Of a stretch of 64,000 nucleotides of DNA, positions 11,571-20,541 are shown piece after piece. Under the pieces are notes generated by a model, which made no database searches, had not been told where the DNA came from, and saw only the letters and a list, made by a program, of their open reading frames with translations. Within the stretch, counting starts at the first letter, position 1; every line of letters begins with the position of its first letter. Position numbers and translations under genes: made by a program. This stretch comes from Capitulum mitella (lineage: Eukaryota > Arthropoda > Thecostraca > Pollicipedomorpha > Pollicipedidae). The DNA is taken from NCBI GenBank assembly GCA_030062745.1, contig CP099841.1:10231501-10295500 (forward strand), written 5' to 3'.

Positions 11571-14260
11571 ATGGCACCATCTAGAGGTGGCGACACGCAG
11601 TTTTGGTTGCCGAGGACGGGGACGGGGCACGTCATAGCCAAATCGTCGCTATTTTCCTGATTTCGAGCGTATTTTTTTTCGCCCTGAAACATAACTTTGC
11701 CCCAATCGCCCATTGAATAAAGGGTCCATTAGTTCATTTATTTCGCGCACCATTACCATCGTTTTTAAGCTTTTGGCATGACCAGAGGTAGCGTTTTTTT
11801 CTGTTTTCGTGTGAAAAGGGTCTGATGTGGTGTACAGATGTGCAGGGTCGCCAGTCCCGTGACAGTATACTGAGGTTTTGATGCATGCATAAGTGAGCCA
11901 GCCTTAGCTGGGGCAAACCAAGGTACTTCGCTGGTTTCTCAGCGTTATCTCGTGTGCTTTTGAACAGGGCTCTGGCGGCAGTCCTGTCGGCTCGGCTTCG
12001 GCAAACCTAGCCGGAAAAGCAACTGTTGACTCGATACAGACGGCCATATTAACCTCAAAATCGCTGTCTTTGAAGCAGGTTATCAGCACAAGTGACTCCC
12101 ACCTTTCCAGACGTCCATGCTGCCATCTGTGCACTTACGCGAACTGGCACTGCGGCTGGCGCGGGTAGTGTTGATCTCTCGTGGGATGGTCTGCTCAGAA
12201 CCGTGGTAAACGACGGAGGACAAGCAACCCACGCGGCAGATACACGTGTTACGTATTCGTTTGCAAAAGAAGTTTTAGTTGTGAGGATCTGCGCTGTGCA
12301 AAAACGGTGGGAATAGTTGGCTGTACGATCAGAGATGGCACATAGGGGAGCGAGCGACGGCGGAGGACAGAGACCGCAAAAAGAGGCTCCCCGTAAGCAT
12401 CTACAATGTCGGTGCGCCCCGCACAGGCACAACAACGAAAGATGGTTGCAAAGGCAAAGACAAGTACAGGCATGAGTTGCGACGTTGAAGGTGACCCAGC
12501 CAGGTTCAGACACTTTTAGCAATCATCTTAACTCGCCGGACTTAAGGATTTTCGCCTACGCGCCAACGCTCTGGACGAGGGGAGTAGCAGCCCACTCCTC
12601 CCGCATTTCTCGCCTGATTAAGATAGAGCAACGACATAAGCATGTGCGTTTAGCGCGTTTCTTCCTGATTTGAACTGTACGCAATCCCACCCCCTCAGGC
12701 CAAACATTGTCCTCTCGTCTCACGGGGAATGGGAGTGTCTGATCGCCTTCTTCCTCCGCTGTCATCGTAGTAGTTTTTTTGGCATTTATACCCGCAAACC
12801 ATTTTTCATAGACCTGGTTTTAAAATTGGTCAGTCTTTTTAGTCAGGAGTGGTTTTTCCTTCAGGTCAAAGTGAGGTTAATGGAAGGTCAGGTACCATTG
12901 TTGCCCTTTGTTACGGTGCTAGTGCCGGAAATGATGTTTCACTAGCACAGACTAGAGTTCTGATCGTTAAAAAAGCTCAAAACCATTGTCATTTCTGAAT
13001 TAAACCACCAAAAATTACCTTGAAGGCTGTTAAAATATCGGTTCAAAGCCATTTGGAAGTACTGTAATATCAGTGACCTCACGTGGCTTTAGAAATGTCA
13101 CTGACCTATCAAACCCCGACATGTTTTCATACATATGTCCGCACAGTTCTACATTGAAAACTGGCTCCACGTTTCGTCTTGCTCTTGAGAAAGAAGGCAT
13201 CATGTGGCTCAGGTCTAGGAAAACGTCTCGTAAGGCCTCGAGGATGACGTCTTAGCTCGGTGACCTGACCTAATCTGGCTCAATTTGTTGGGGAAAACAT
13301 GCGGAAGTAGCGTACGGTTAGCGTCCTCAAACTCCAGGCTACTGTCACCGGTCACTCGCAGACATGGAGGTGGATGTAATGAGGTTAATACTTGCTAAGC
13401 ATCATCTAAGCTGCGCCGGTGCATCTTACCGGCCTTGTATCACACAGTCATACAGTATGCAATTACTCGCCCCTCCCCGAGGCATGTCATTCTTATTTCC
13501 TGTTAGTGTTATGTTCTTTTCCATCGCCCAAATCAAATCAGTCAGTAATAAACTGGAACAATGCATGCGTTTCAGATAACGGCTTTTAAAATCATGTAAT
13601 CGGAGAGGAGCAGTAAAGGCCAGAGTGTCTTTTACTACTCTGCTGTGATCAAGGGCGGAGGATTCCAACTTCGAGCAGATGAGCAAAATTCACGAGCAAG
13701 GTCAGCTGATAAATCAGAAACGGACGGGTAGCTCCCGCTGAGAGTGCGGTGGTGGGGGAAAGGGGTGCAGGCAATGAAATGCCTGCGGATAAAACACAGC
13801 GGATGCCAGCTAAGACAATGGCAGATGCCTGTGCGCCAAGATTTCGGCAAATAGTTCAACGCGACGGATAGACTGGCCGCAACGTTTTTTCAATGTGGTC
13901 GTACAGCGCAAGGCCACTCGGAAAAACCGCCGGCTTGTGCTGTGGGTAAATATCTTAAAAGTCATGTCATTATGGTATCACCGTTAAGAGACCCAGTGCT
14001 GGCTTTTAGCATGAGTATTTTGCGAAAGATTTCACATTTGAGCCTTGCTCGCCTCTTTGAACACAGCACGTGAGCTGCCAATTTGATGTCATTTTCCCTT
14101 CTTGAAAAAGTACACGGTTCCAGGAAAATGCTGCTTCGGTACACATGCTAGCTGGGGGCGCAGTAACGCGGAGAACATGTGTTCCAGGCTTCGGCCAAAA
14201 CGGGGTGTACAAAAAGAGGGCTTTGTGCATCCACTTTTTTGACCTCGTGTTCAAGTGCAC
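11571..14260. other. No gene recognised
   Basis: Several open frames of 60-155 codons exist on both strands around 12.05-12.95 kb. None has a recognisable domain, and the opposite-strand frames overlap each other. No element termini were found. Confidence 0.35.
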
Positions 14261-14529
14261 GCCCTGCCCCCCCCCCCCCGAAATCCGCCGCCTCTGTGTA
14301 CGATAGGTGTGTCTGATGCGTCAGGCACTGCAGCATTGGTAAAATTCGAAGTATGGGCTTCGATGCATTCACATATTTTCCGTTTCGATGACAAGCTGTT
14401 GTTTATAAGCGATTTGCTGCGTTTATCTTTAGCTCCAGAACGCGCGTTCGTAAAAGAATATAGGTTTCCTCCAAAGTCGAAGAGAACAGTTCCCCACATT
14501 CCAAAGGCTGTGGGAGACACGTCCGGCCC

Positions 14530-15030
14530 CCCAGGCTCCCGCGGTGTTGCCTGCCCTGACGCCACAGACTTCAAAACACGCTCCTCAGGCCTGAGGGGGC
14601 CCCACAAGGTTTCAAATGTCGCCCCTGAGGCTTGAAAAGGCAACACCGAGCTCTGAAAGGGTGCCCCCAATTTATGGAAGGGGAACCCGAACAGGGGCGG
14701 GGGAACTCCACAGTTGGGGGGGGCAAACAAACATTTTTGGTCGATTCTTCCCAGCCAACGCCCATAAGATCGAAGCAGAATTTAAAAAAAAAGTTGGGGG
14801 AGGGGGGGGGCATTGCCTTTGCCTCCCGCTTCCCGCACCTTTAACCCGTGGCCTGAAGCGACCCCCCAAGGCCTGGAAGAAATGCCACAGGTCTGAAAAT
14901 GCGTCCCAAGACCTCAAAATGCGGCCTCGACGTCTGAAAAGTTTCATCAATGCTCGTAATGCTGTTCCCGAAACTTAAAAGAACTTCTCGGGGGTTTGAA
15001 AAGGCATCCCAGGGCCTGAAAGGGCGCACC
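14530..15030 (+). repeat. Degenerate 20-21 bp array, GGCCTGAAA type
   Basis: Between 14831 and 15030 nine successive segments of 18-21 bp end in TGAAA or a close variant, with cores such as 'cccaagacct' and 'cccagggcct'. A looser continuation reaches back to about 14530. Homopolymer G and C runs occur around 14270 and 14720. Open frames here on both strands simply reflect lack of stops in the array. Confidence 0.6.
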
Positions 15031-15056
15031 CATATGAAATGCTGGCCTTGAAAAAA

Positions 15057-15405
15057 TTAGCGACCATCTGAATTCTCTTTGTTCTTCCCTCTGCAACGTC
15101 CCACCGTCTGTGCGTCTATCACTTCAAAATTTTTCATGGGTCGGGGTCCGTCATATGCCATTTTATCCTGAGCATCGAAGCTGGCCCAAATGCTAGGTTG
15201 AGCTCTGATAACTGATAGGTATTGTTTTGTTATAGTCTTCATTTGGCGTTTTTTTCCATCGTCATCAGATAACATGTGAAAATTGACAGGCATTTTTTTC
15301 GTTTTTGTCGTGTACAATGTTTTTTGCAGGCGCTTCGTCACCATTTTTCTTTTACCTATGTCCATGTCATTAGTACATATTTCCATTTCCGACGAAACAA
15401 ACTCC
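15057..15405. repeat. Interspersed repeat 'D' (uninterrupted copy)
   Basis: This stretch is homologous to 17200-17479 joined to 20375-20420: shared landmarks are 'ctctgcaacgt', 'tcatatgccatttta', 'ttgagctctgataactgat', 'caccatttttct' and 'attagtacatatt'. At about 15357 the sequence 'ttacctatg' corresponds to the TA at which the Tigger transposon entered the other copy. Confidence 0.8.
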
Positions 15406-15509
15406 TCCGAACCCTGCAGGGGGTTTCACGACTCTCATGACTCTCCCTGGCTGCTTCTTGGCCCCTTCAGTGCTGTCAGGATGGTTCCTCGTGTCAAGCT
15501 TCATTGTAT

Positions 15510-15830
15510 TTCACTTCGCCAGCAAACGATCCGGGGGCGCTTCTTCCCCGCGGACTCTCCGCCGGCGGGGAGCGGGGCCTGACCGCCGCCGGCCGGAGCC
15601 GGCCGGCCTGATTCGCCGGGCACCTGTCAACGGAGGTCGCAGCGGCGACCGCCGGCTGTCGCACACGTGCGTCCGCGGCCGCCGGCGACGCGCGGCGACC
15701 GGCGCAAATGTCGGCCCCGCCGGCGAGCTGCAGGGAGGCGGCGGAGCGGGCCGCTCACACGACCAGCGCCGCCGCCACGGTGAGCCTCCCGGGGGCCGCG
15801 GGGACGAGCGAGCGAGGAGAGGGAGGAGAG
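15510..15830. promoter_or_regulatory. CpG island, possible promoter or untranslated first exon
   Basis: About 300 bp are extremely rich in G, C and CpG and stand out from the surroundings. A good splice donor, ACG|GTGAGCC, sits at 15779/15780 on the plus strand. An ATG at about 15707 opens a frame into that donor, but the peptide has no signal sequence. The JHBP-like gene begins downstream on the same strand, so this could be its promoter region; that link is inference only. Confidence 0.35.
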
Positions 15831-16859
15831 CTGGGTTACGTGATTTGGGCGGGAAAGGACGGGAGAGGGGTGCAAAGGAGCCAGTGAGAAGTATCCGCTT
15901 TGGGAAAATGGTTCTTTACTTGGACACAGTATGCAGGCTGATGCTCAGAGTTGGCTGCGCTGTATAACATACATTTATATCAAAAGAGTCTAAGCACTCA
16001 AAGTGACGTATCTCTGTCGTGCAACCAGTGCCCGAAGAAAAGGTATGAGCTTAGTCTGAAAAGGGATATCGTGCAATGGAGTATCATTGGAGGGACGAAA
16101 AACAGTTAAGTAAAGGCAAGGTATGGGGCGAAATAATATCGAAAAGGAGCAGGAATCTTGAAGTACTTCTGCGAATCTGGTAAATGATACCACTTATTAA
16201 CACAAAACATTTCCTTGGCTCGTTCTGTTTCAAGGGATGCCTCCCGTCATTGACTCAGCCCTGGAACCCAAGACGTGTTGAAGCTTCTGATGCTTTCAAA
16301 TACCACTTCACCGTCAAAAACGTTTAATTTTGCCTTAACTGCAAGCTCCGAGCTTCTCAATAATTCTGTTCGTGGGCCCCAGCCGCAGTGACGAAAACAG
16401 GAAATTGATCGCAGTCGTCATCCTGACGTTCACGTACTCCGTAACGGCTATTTCAGATGAAGGTCCTCTTGCTTTGCGGTGTCGTACTTCTTCCCTCTAT
16501 TGGCCGTTCCGGTGAGTTCTGACGTGCTTCTGCCCAACATGGTTGGCCTACGCATTTTGATGACAGAGGACGCATGTTTCGCCCATGAAGGGAAAGTGTG
16601 TCTGATGAGAAAAAAGTAACAGTCGACCCAGGTCAAAAGGAAAAATCAATGTTTGGACATCTTTTGTTTTGCTCAAACAAGAAGCAGGAACGTGCTGGTC
16701 ACTTAAAATTACCGCATGACTGCCTGTAATTGTTGTCTCTTAAAATCCTTTTGTGTTGTTTCTCGTTAGCGGTTTCTTCAGTTTCGATGCAAATGCGTCG
16801 CCTTGTCAGCGATTAGACTACGGGCCATCGTCATAACGTTGTGTGCATATAATCCCCAG

Positions 16860-17054
16860 GAAACTAACCATAGGTCCAAATTATGTATCATCAAGTCCTG
16901 TGTTAAATCCAAACTATTCGAGGGTATTCAGTCAAGGTCAGAGAGGGGGTGTCCTGGAACGAAACTAACCATAGGTCCAAATTATGTAACGTTAGGTCCC
17001 GTGCTAAATCCAAACTATTCGAACGTATTCAGTCAAGGTCGGAGAGGCAGCGTC
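16860..17054 (+). repeat. Tandem duplication, two 101-bp units
   Basis: Units start at 16860 and 16961 with 'gaaactaaccataggtcc' and stay alignable through 'aaatccaaactattcga' and 'gtattcagtcaaggtc'. Divergence between them is modest. No function is apparent. Confidence 0.85.
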
Positions 17055-17686
17055 CTCGAAACACTTACAAAATCATAGAACGCTACAGCCACGCCATGAT
17101 GTTTTTTGATGTGCCGCTTTGTCATGCTCGCCGATTAACAAAGTGGCTCGTGAGGGCTTCTTTCATTGTTAATCGTTTATAGCAAACTCCTTTCAGTGAA
17201 TTCGCCTGGTTCTCCACTCTGCAACGTTCCAAGCACCCCACCCCCTGTGCTTTTATCATTTAAACATTTTTTGTGTCGGGGTCCCTCATATGCCATTTTA
17301 CCCTGCGCATCGGAGTTGGTCCAAATGCTAGATTGAGCTCTGATAACTGATGACAGGTATTTTTTTGTTTTAGTCATCAAGCGTTTTTTTTCCAATGCCA
17401 TCAGATGACATCTGATAACTGACAGCCATTTTTTTCGTTTTAATTCTCATGCGTTTTTCCACCATTTTTCTTTCACTTAGGGGAAGGTGGGGTAAGACGG
17501 ACCAGCTAAGGTTTGAAGTCACATTTCTCGCTACCATGCTATCCAACCTCACATTGTTCATAGTCTTCTGAATGTTGATTCTTTCCTCTTTTGATACGTG
17601 CAGACGCTGGATTTGAAATTCAAGAAATTTAGGTGGTGCTTGCTCTTAAAGGGGGACGAGTCAAAATCAGCGACAAGAAAAAACGC

Positions 17687-17722
17687 GGGGTAAGATGGAC
17701 CACAAGTGGTCCGTCTTACCCC
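17687..17722. repeat. Subterminal 36-bp palindrome (downstream end of Tigger)
   Basis: The sequence is GGGGTAAGATGGACCAC followed by its inverted copy, with two mismatched positions. It repeats the inner part of the terminal inverted repeat as two head-to-head copies. It is probably a paired transposase binding site (inference). Confidence 0.7.
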
Positions 17723-17902
17723 AGCAGTGCCTGCTATCCATTTATGTTTGTATAACTTCTATACTCTTGTAAACCAAAGGAAAAAGAGCGATAAAATAAC
17801 ACAATAAACGTTTATTTTGTACTCAGATATGTGATAGAAAATGAACTAAAAACAAACAAGGTGCGTGTTGATACTATCGTTTGGTATAAAATGCATGTCA
17901 GC

Positions 17903-19861
17903 TCAGCACTTAGACGCATAGTTCACATGCGAACCACTCATCTTCCTCCCCGATTCCCGCACACATATCATGCGCCCATTTTTTGCAAACGCTGCAGCGC
18001 ACCCATCCCTCCTCTGATACTGAGCGCGTGAAGCTGTCATTGCAGTAAAGACAGAGTGTGTCAGGATCTTCATCCTCGTCACTTGATAAGACATGGTCGC
18101 GTACTTTAGGCTTACGGTTCTTTTTGGATTTCTTTTCTTTGCTGTGTGCTTTCCTCTTTTTCGTGGGCGCCTTGGCCTGTTCTTTTCTTCTTGCAGCATC
18201 TTTTTGTACGGAGAGCTTGTTAGCACTGCACATGCTCCCGTTATGCGACGCCTCTTCGTTTTGCCGTTCTGCGCTTGGCGGGATGCTCTCGGAACCGGGA
18301 TGATGTGATGAGGTGAGACAGCGAGACCCTCGTGGCTGTTGCTTGGCAAGGGTTCATCTTTACTGGATGAGTCTTCTGCCTCAGATGTAGGGAGCTGGTG
18401 ATGCGTCTGCCCTGAGCTGGCTGAAATCGTTGCTGGACTAGCAGCAGGGAGCTGGCTGCGCGGCTGCCCTGAGCTGGTTGAAGCCGTTGCTGGACCAGCA
18501 GCAGGGGCTTGTCTGCGCGGCTGCCCTGAGCTGGTTGAAGCCGTTGATGGACCAGCAGCAGGGGGTTGGCTGCGCGGCTGCTCTGAACTGGTTAAGGCAG
18601 TCGCTGGACCGACGTCCTCATCCAGTCTCTCTGTGACTTCTGCCGCAGCGAAATCTTCCTCCCCGAAGACGTCACGGTTGCACGGGAAGATGCCAGTCCG
18701 GCGGAATGCGTTGATGGCAGTCGTTGGAACTGCAGCCCGGAGATAGGCCTCTCCGAACAACTGGCCAACCTGGTAAACAGTCACCACTCTGCCGGGGTTA
18801 TTTCTGAGCCATTTCTCCACTGCTTGGCCATAGAATGTGTTCAGTGGAAGCATGAAGCCCACATCCAGAGGCTGCATCTTGCGCGTGCAGTGCGGGGGCA
18901 GCACGATCATGGTCACGTAGTTCGCTCTAGCCAGCTCGATGACATCCAGGTTCTTCGTGTGGGTCACGTGACCGTCCAGGATCAGGAGAACCGGATCCTC
19001 CTCGGAAGGTTTAGCATGGCTTAAGAAATGGCGGAACCACTGGGTAAAAATGTCGGTCTGCATCCAGCCCGACGGATGGCAGGCGTGTCCGGTTCCAGGT
19101 GGACAGCCATCCAGCAATTCAGGTTTCATCCGAACCCGTGGGAAGATCAGAAACGGTGGGATGTAGTTGCCTCCTGCAGCCATACAGACCACGGCCGTTG
19201 TGAGGATACCACGCTCCGCTGAGGTCAGGGTGCCGACCTGAGACTTCCCTTTGCGTGCGAAGACTTTGGTCGACTTTGTCTGGACAGTCGTCAGCCCCGT
19301 CTCGTCACAGTTGAAGATGCGGTGAGCCGGAAACTTTGTTATGTCCATGTCATGCTCTAGAAGATCAAAAAACTTCCCCACGTTCACTCGATTAAATGCC
19401 CTGGCACGGGCTGCCGATGTCGCCTCAGGCACACGAAGCGCCACCTCCGGATGCCTGCGCTGGAATCCGGCCAACCAGTCTTTTCCGGCGAGACCGCTCT
19501 CCTTGTTGAAGTTGTGAGTTATGTTATTCTTTTCCGCCATATGAAAGGCCAGGTATCGCACGTCTTTGGTTGCTAGTCCGAAAAACTTGCTCTCCATCAT
19601 AAGGATGTGGTTTACCAGCTCCTTCTCCTGAGCTGGGCTAAACACAGCCATCCTGGAGCCTAACAGCTTATCAGTCCCCTTGGCACATTTGTTTTGATTT
19701 CCCACCCTTCGCTTCAGGGTTGTCTTGGGGACGCTGAATGCTCTGGCAGCTTTCAAAAAACCCATCGATTTTGATTTCACAGCTTCAATGGCTAACGCCA
19801 TTTTCTCCTCGTCCCAACTTCCACGATCGGTTTTACGCTCGTACTTGCGCGGCATCTGCAA
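17903..19861 (-). CDS. pogo/Tigger-family transposase (PHD tail frameshifted)
   Basis: The frame gives 652 residues. A psq-type helix-turn-helix lies at about residues 15-50 and a CENP-B-type helix-turn-helix at about 75-150. The DDE_1 catalytic domain runs from about 178 to 390. The acidic triad is visible: D184 in CDETG, D294 in LILDGH and D331 in QPLDVG. Residues 416-490 hold four 19-residue Ser/Gln/Pro-rich repeats. A basic stretch (TKRRR) follows and may be a nuclear signal. Related transposases end in a PHD-like zinc finger; here a Cys/His-rich finger of that kind is encoded at 17910-18050 in another minus-strand frame. The long frame therefore appears to have lost one base in an A-run near 18182-18187, leaving an unrelated tail. 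The catalytic core looks intact. The start codon at 19861 gives the MPRKY N-terminus common in this family. Confidence 0.9.
   Translation of the reverse strand: MQMPRKYERKTDRGSWDEEKMALAIEAVKSKSMGFLKAARAFSVPKTTLKRRVGNQNKCAKGTDKLLGSRMAVFSPAQEKELVNHILMMESKFFGLATKDVRYLAFHMAEKNNITHNFNKESGLAGKDWLAGFQRRHPEVALRVPEATSAARARAFNRVNVGKFFDLLEHDMDITKFPAHRIFNCDETGLTTVQTKSTKVFARKGKSQVGTLTSAERGILTTAVVCMAAGGNYIPPFLIFPRVRMKPELLDGCPPGTGHACHPSGWMQTDIFTQWFRHFLSHAKPSEEDPVLLILDGHVTHTKNLDVIELARANYVTMIVLPPHCTRKMQPLDVGFMLPLNTFYGQAVEKWLRNNPGRVVTVYQVGQLFGEAYLRAAVPTTAINAFRRTGIFPCNRDVFGEEDFAAAEVTERLDEDVGPATALTSSEQPRSQPPAAGPSTASTSSGQPRRQAPAAGPATASTSSGQPRSQLPAASPATISASSGQTHHQLPTSEAEDSSSKDEPLPSNSHEGLAVSPHHIIPVPRASRQAQNGKTKRRRITGACAVLTSSPYKKMLQEEKNRPRRPRKRGKHTAKKRNPKRTVSLKYATMSYQVTRMKILTHSVFTAMTASRAQYQRRDGCAAAFAKNGRMICVRESGRKMSGSHVNYASKC
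17910..18180 (-). pseudogene. PHD-finger C-terminus of the Tigger transposase, out of frame
   Basis: In this frame a lysine-rich segment leads to an acidic linker (SSDEDEDPD). Then comes a C-x2-C, GW, C-x2-C, W-A-H-x2-C, C-x2-C zinc-binding pattern ending in CELCV and a stop at 17910. This is the usual C-terminal module of such transposases, but it is separated from the catalytic frame by a one-base shift. Confidence 0.75.
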
Positions 19862-19968
19862 AAATATTAAAAAATTAGCTTATTGAAATTTGTAGATACA
19901 TAGGTACTTTAAACAAGTCACAGTGTTTTAGCGAGATTTTGTATCTGTGGGATAAAATGGACCACCAC

Positions 19969-20004
19969 GGGGTAAGACGGACCACTAGTGGTCCGTCTTA
20001 CCCC
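19969..20004. repeat. Subterminal 36-bp perfect palindrome (promoter side of Tigger)
   Basis: GGGGTAAGACGGACCACT is followed directly by its exact reverse complement, centred on CTAG. It lies about 110 bp before the transposase start codon, so it could serve both as a transposase binding site and as an autoregulatory operator (inference). Confidence 0.8.
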
Positions 20005-20541
20005 AAACCTAAATTTTGGAAACATCATGACGTAGATACTAAATAGCCCAACATTGCGAAAACTTGCCTGCCCTAACTTGTGCTTCTATCATTGCTCTTC
20101 ACAGCAAAATACAAAGAAAAATTAATGATGCAAAAAACGCGTCTAAATTTAATCATTCTTAGACCTCTTACCTTAGATCAGCGCGACGAAAAAGACCATT
20201 TTACTCAATAACTCAATATCCGTGCGTCCTGGAACCATTAGCCCAAGATGGCGACTGGCGCGAAGGAAAACAAAGGTAGTTAGTGTATAGTGTAGCAGAT
20301 GGCAGCAGCGGTTCAGCCGGGAAGGCTGGTGGTTCGTCTTACCCCAGTGGGCCGTCTTACCCCACCTTCCCCTACATTCATGTTATTAGTACATATTCCC
20401 ATTTCTGACGAAACGAAATGAAATGAAAGGAGTTTGCTATCGAACTATTCCGCATCACATATAGACGTTTCACAAACGCGTCAATGTCGACCTCGGCTGG
20501 CTGTCCTCCGCCCGCGAACAGGCTCGTGGCGTTCACGGCAG

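Larger units (their letters stand above)
17480..20372 (-). mobile_element. pogo/Tigger DNA transposon, near complete
   Basis: The 2893-bp element has 21-bp perfect terminal inverted repeats beginning GGGGAAGGTGGGGTAAGACG. It is flanked by TA at 17478-17479 and 20373-20374, the expected Tc1/mariner/pogo duplication. It carries one long transposase frame on the minus strand. Inside both ends lies a 36-bp palindrome built from the same GGTAAGACGGACC word, and further single copies occur near the right end. It sits within repeat D, whose empty paralogue at 15057-15405 confirms the limits. Confidence 0.95.
17179..20440. mobile_element. Repeat 'D' element with 17-bp terminal inverted repeats, interrupted by Tigger
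   Basis: The left end ATAGCAAACTCCTTTCA (17179-17195) and the right end (20424-20440) are perfect inverted copies. Without the inserted Tigger transposon the element would be about 370 bp, the size of a MITE. The second copy at 15057-15405 is uninterrupted. I could not define a target duplication. Confidence 0.75.

Noticed and set aside
12055-12522. 155-codon minus-strand open frame
   Set aside because: Cys-rich, but without a consistent family pattern or splice partners, and opposite-strand frames overlap it.
14251-14730. 159-codon minus-strand and 126-codon plus-strand frames
   Set aside because: Both run through a stop-poor GC-rich degenerate array; the peptides are Gly/Pro/Arg-rich and reflect the repeat.
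15437-15967. 176-codon frame with a hydrophobic start, considered as the signal peptide exon of the JHBP-like gene
   Set aside because: No suitable donor follows the hydrophobic part, and the rest is Arg/Gly-rich CpG-island translation.
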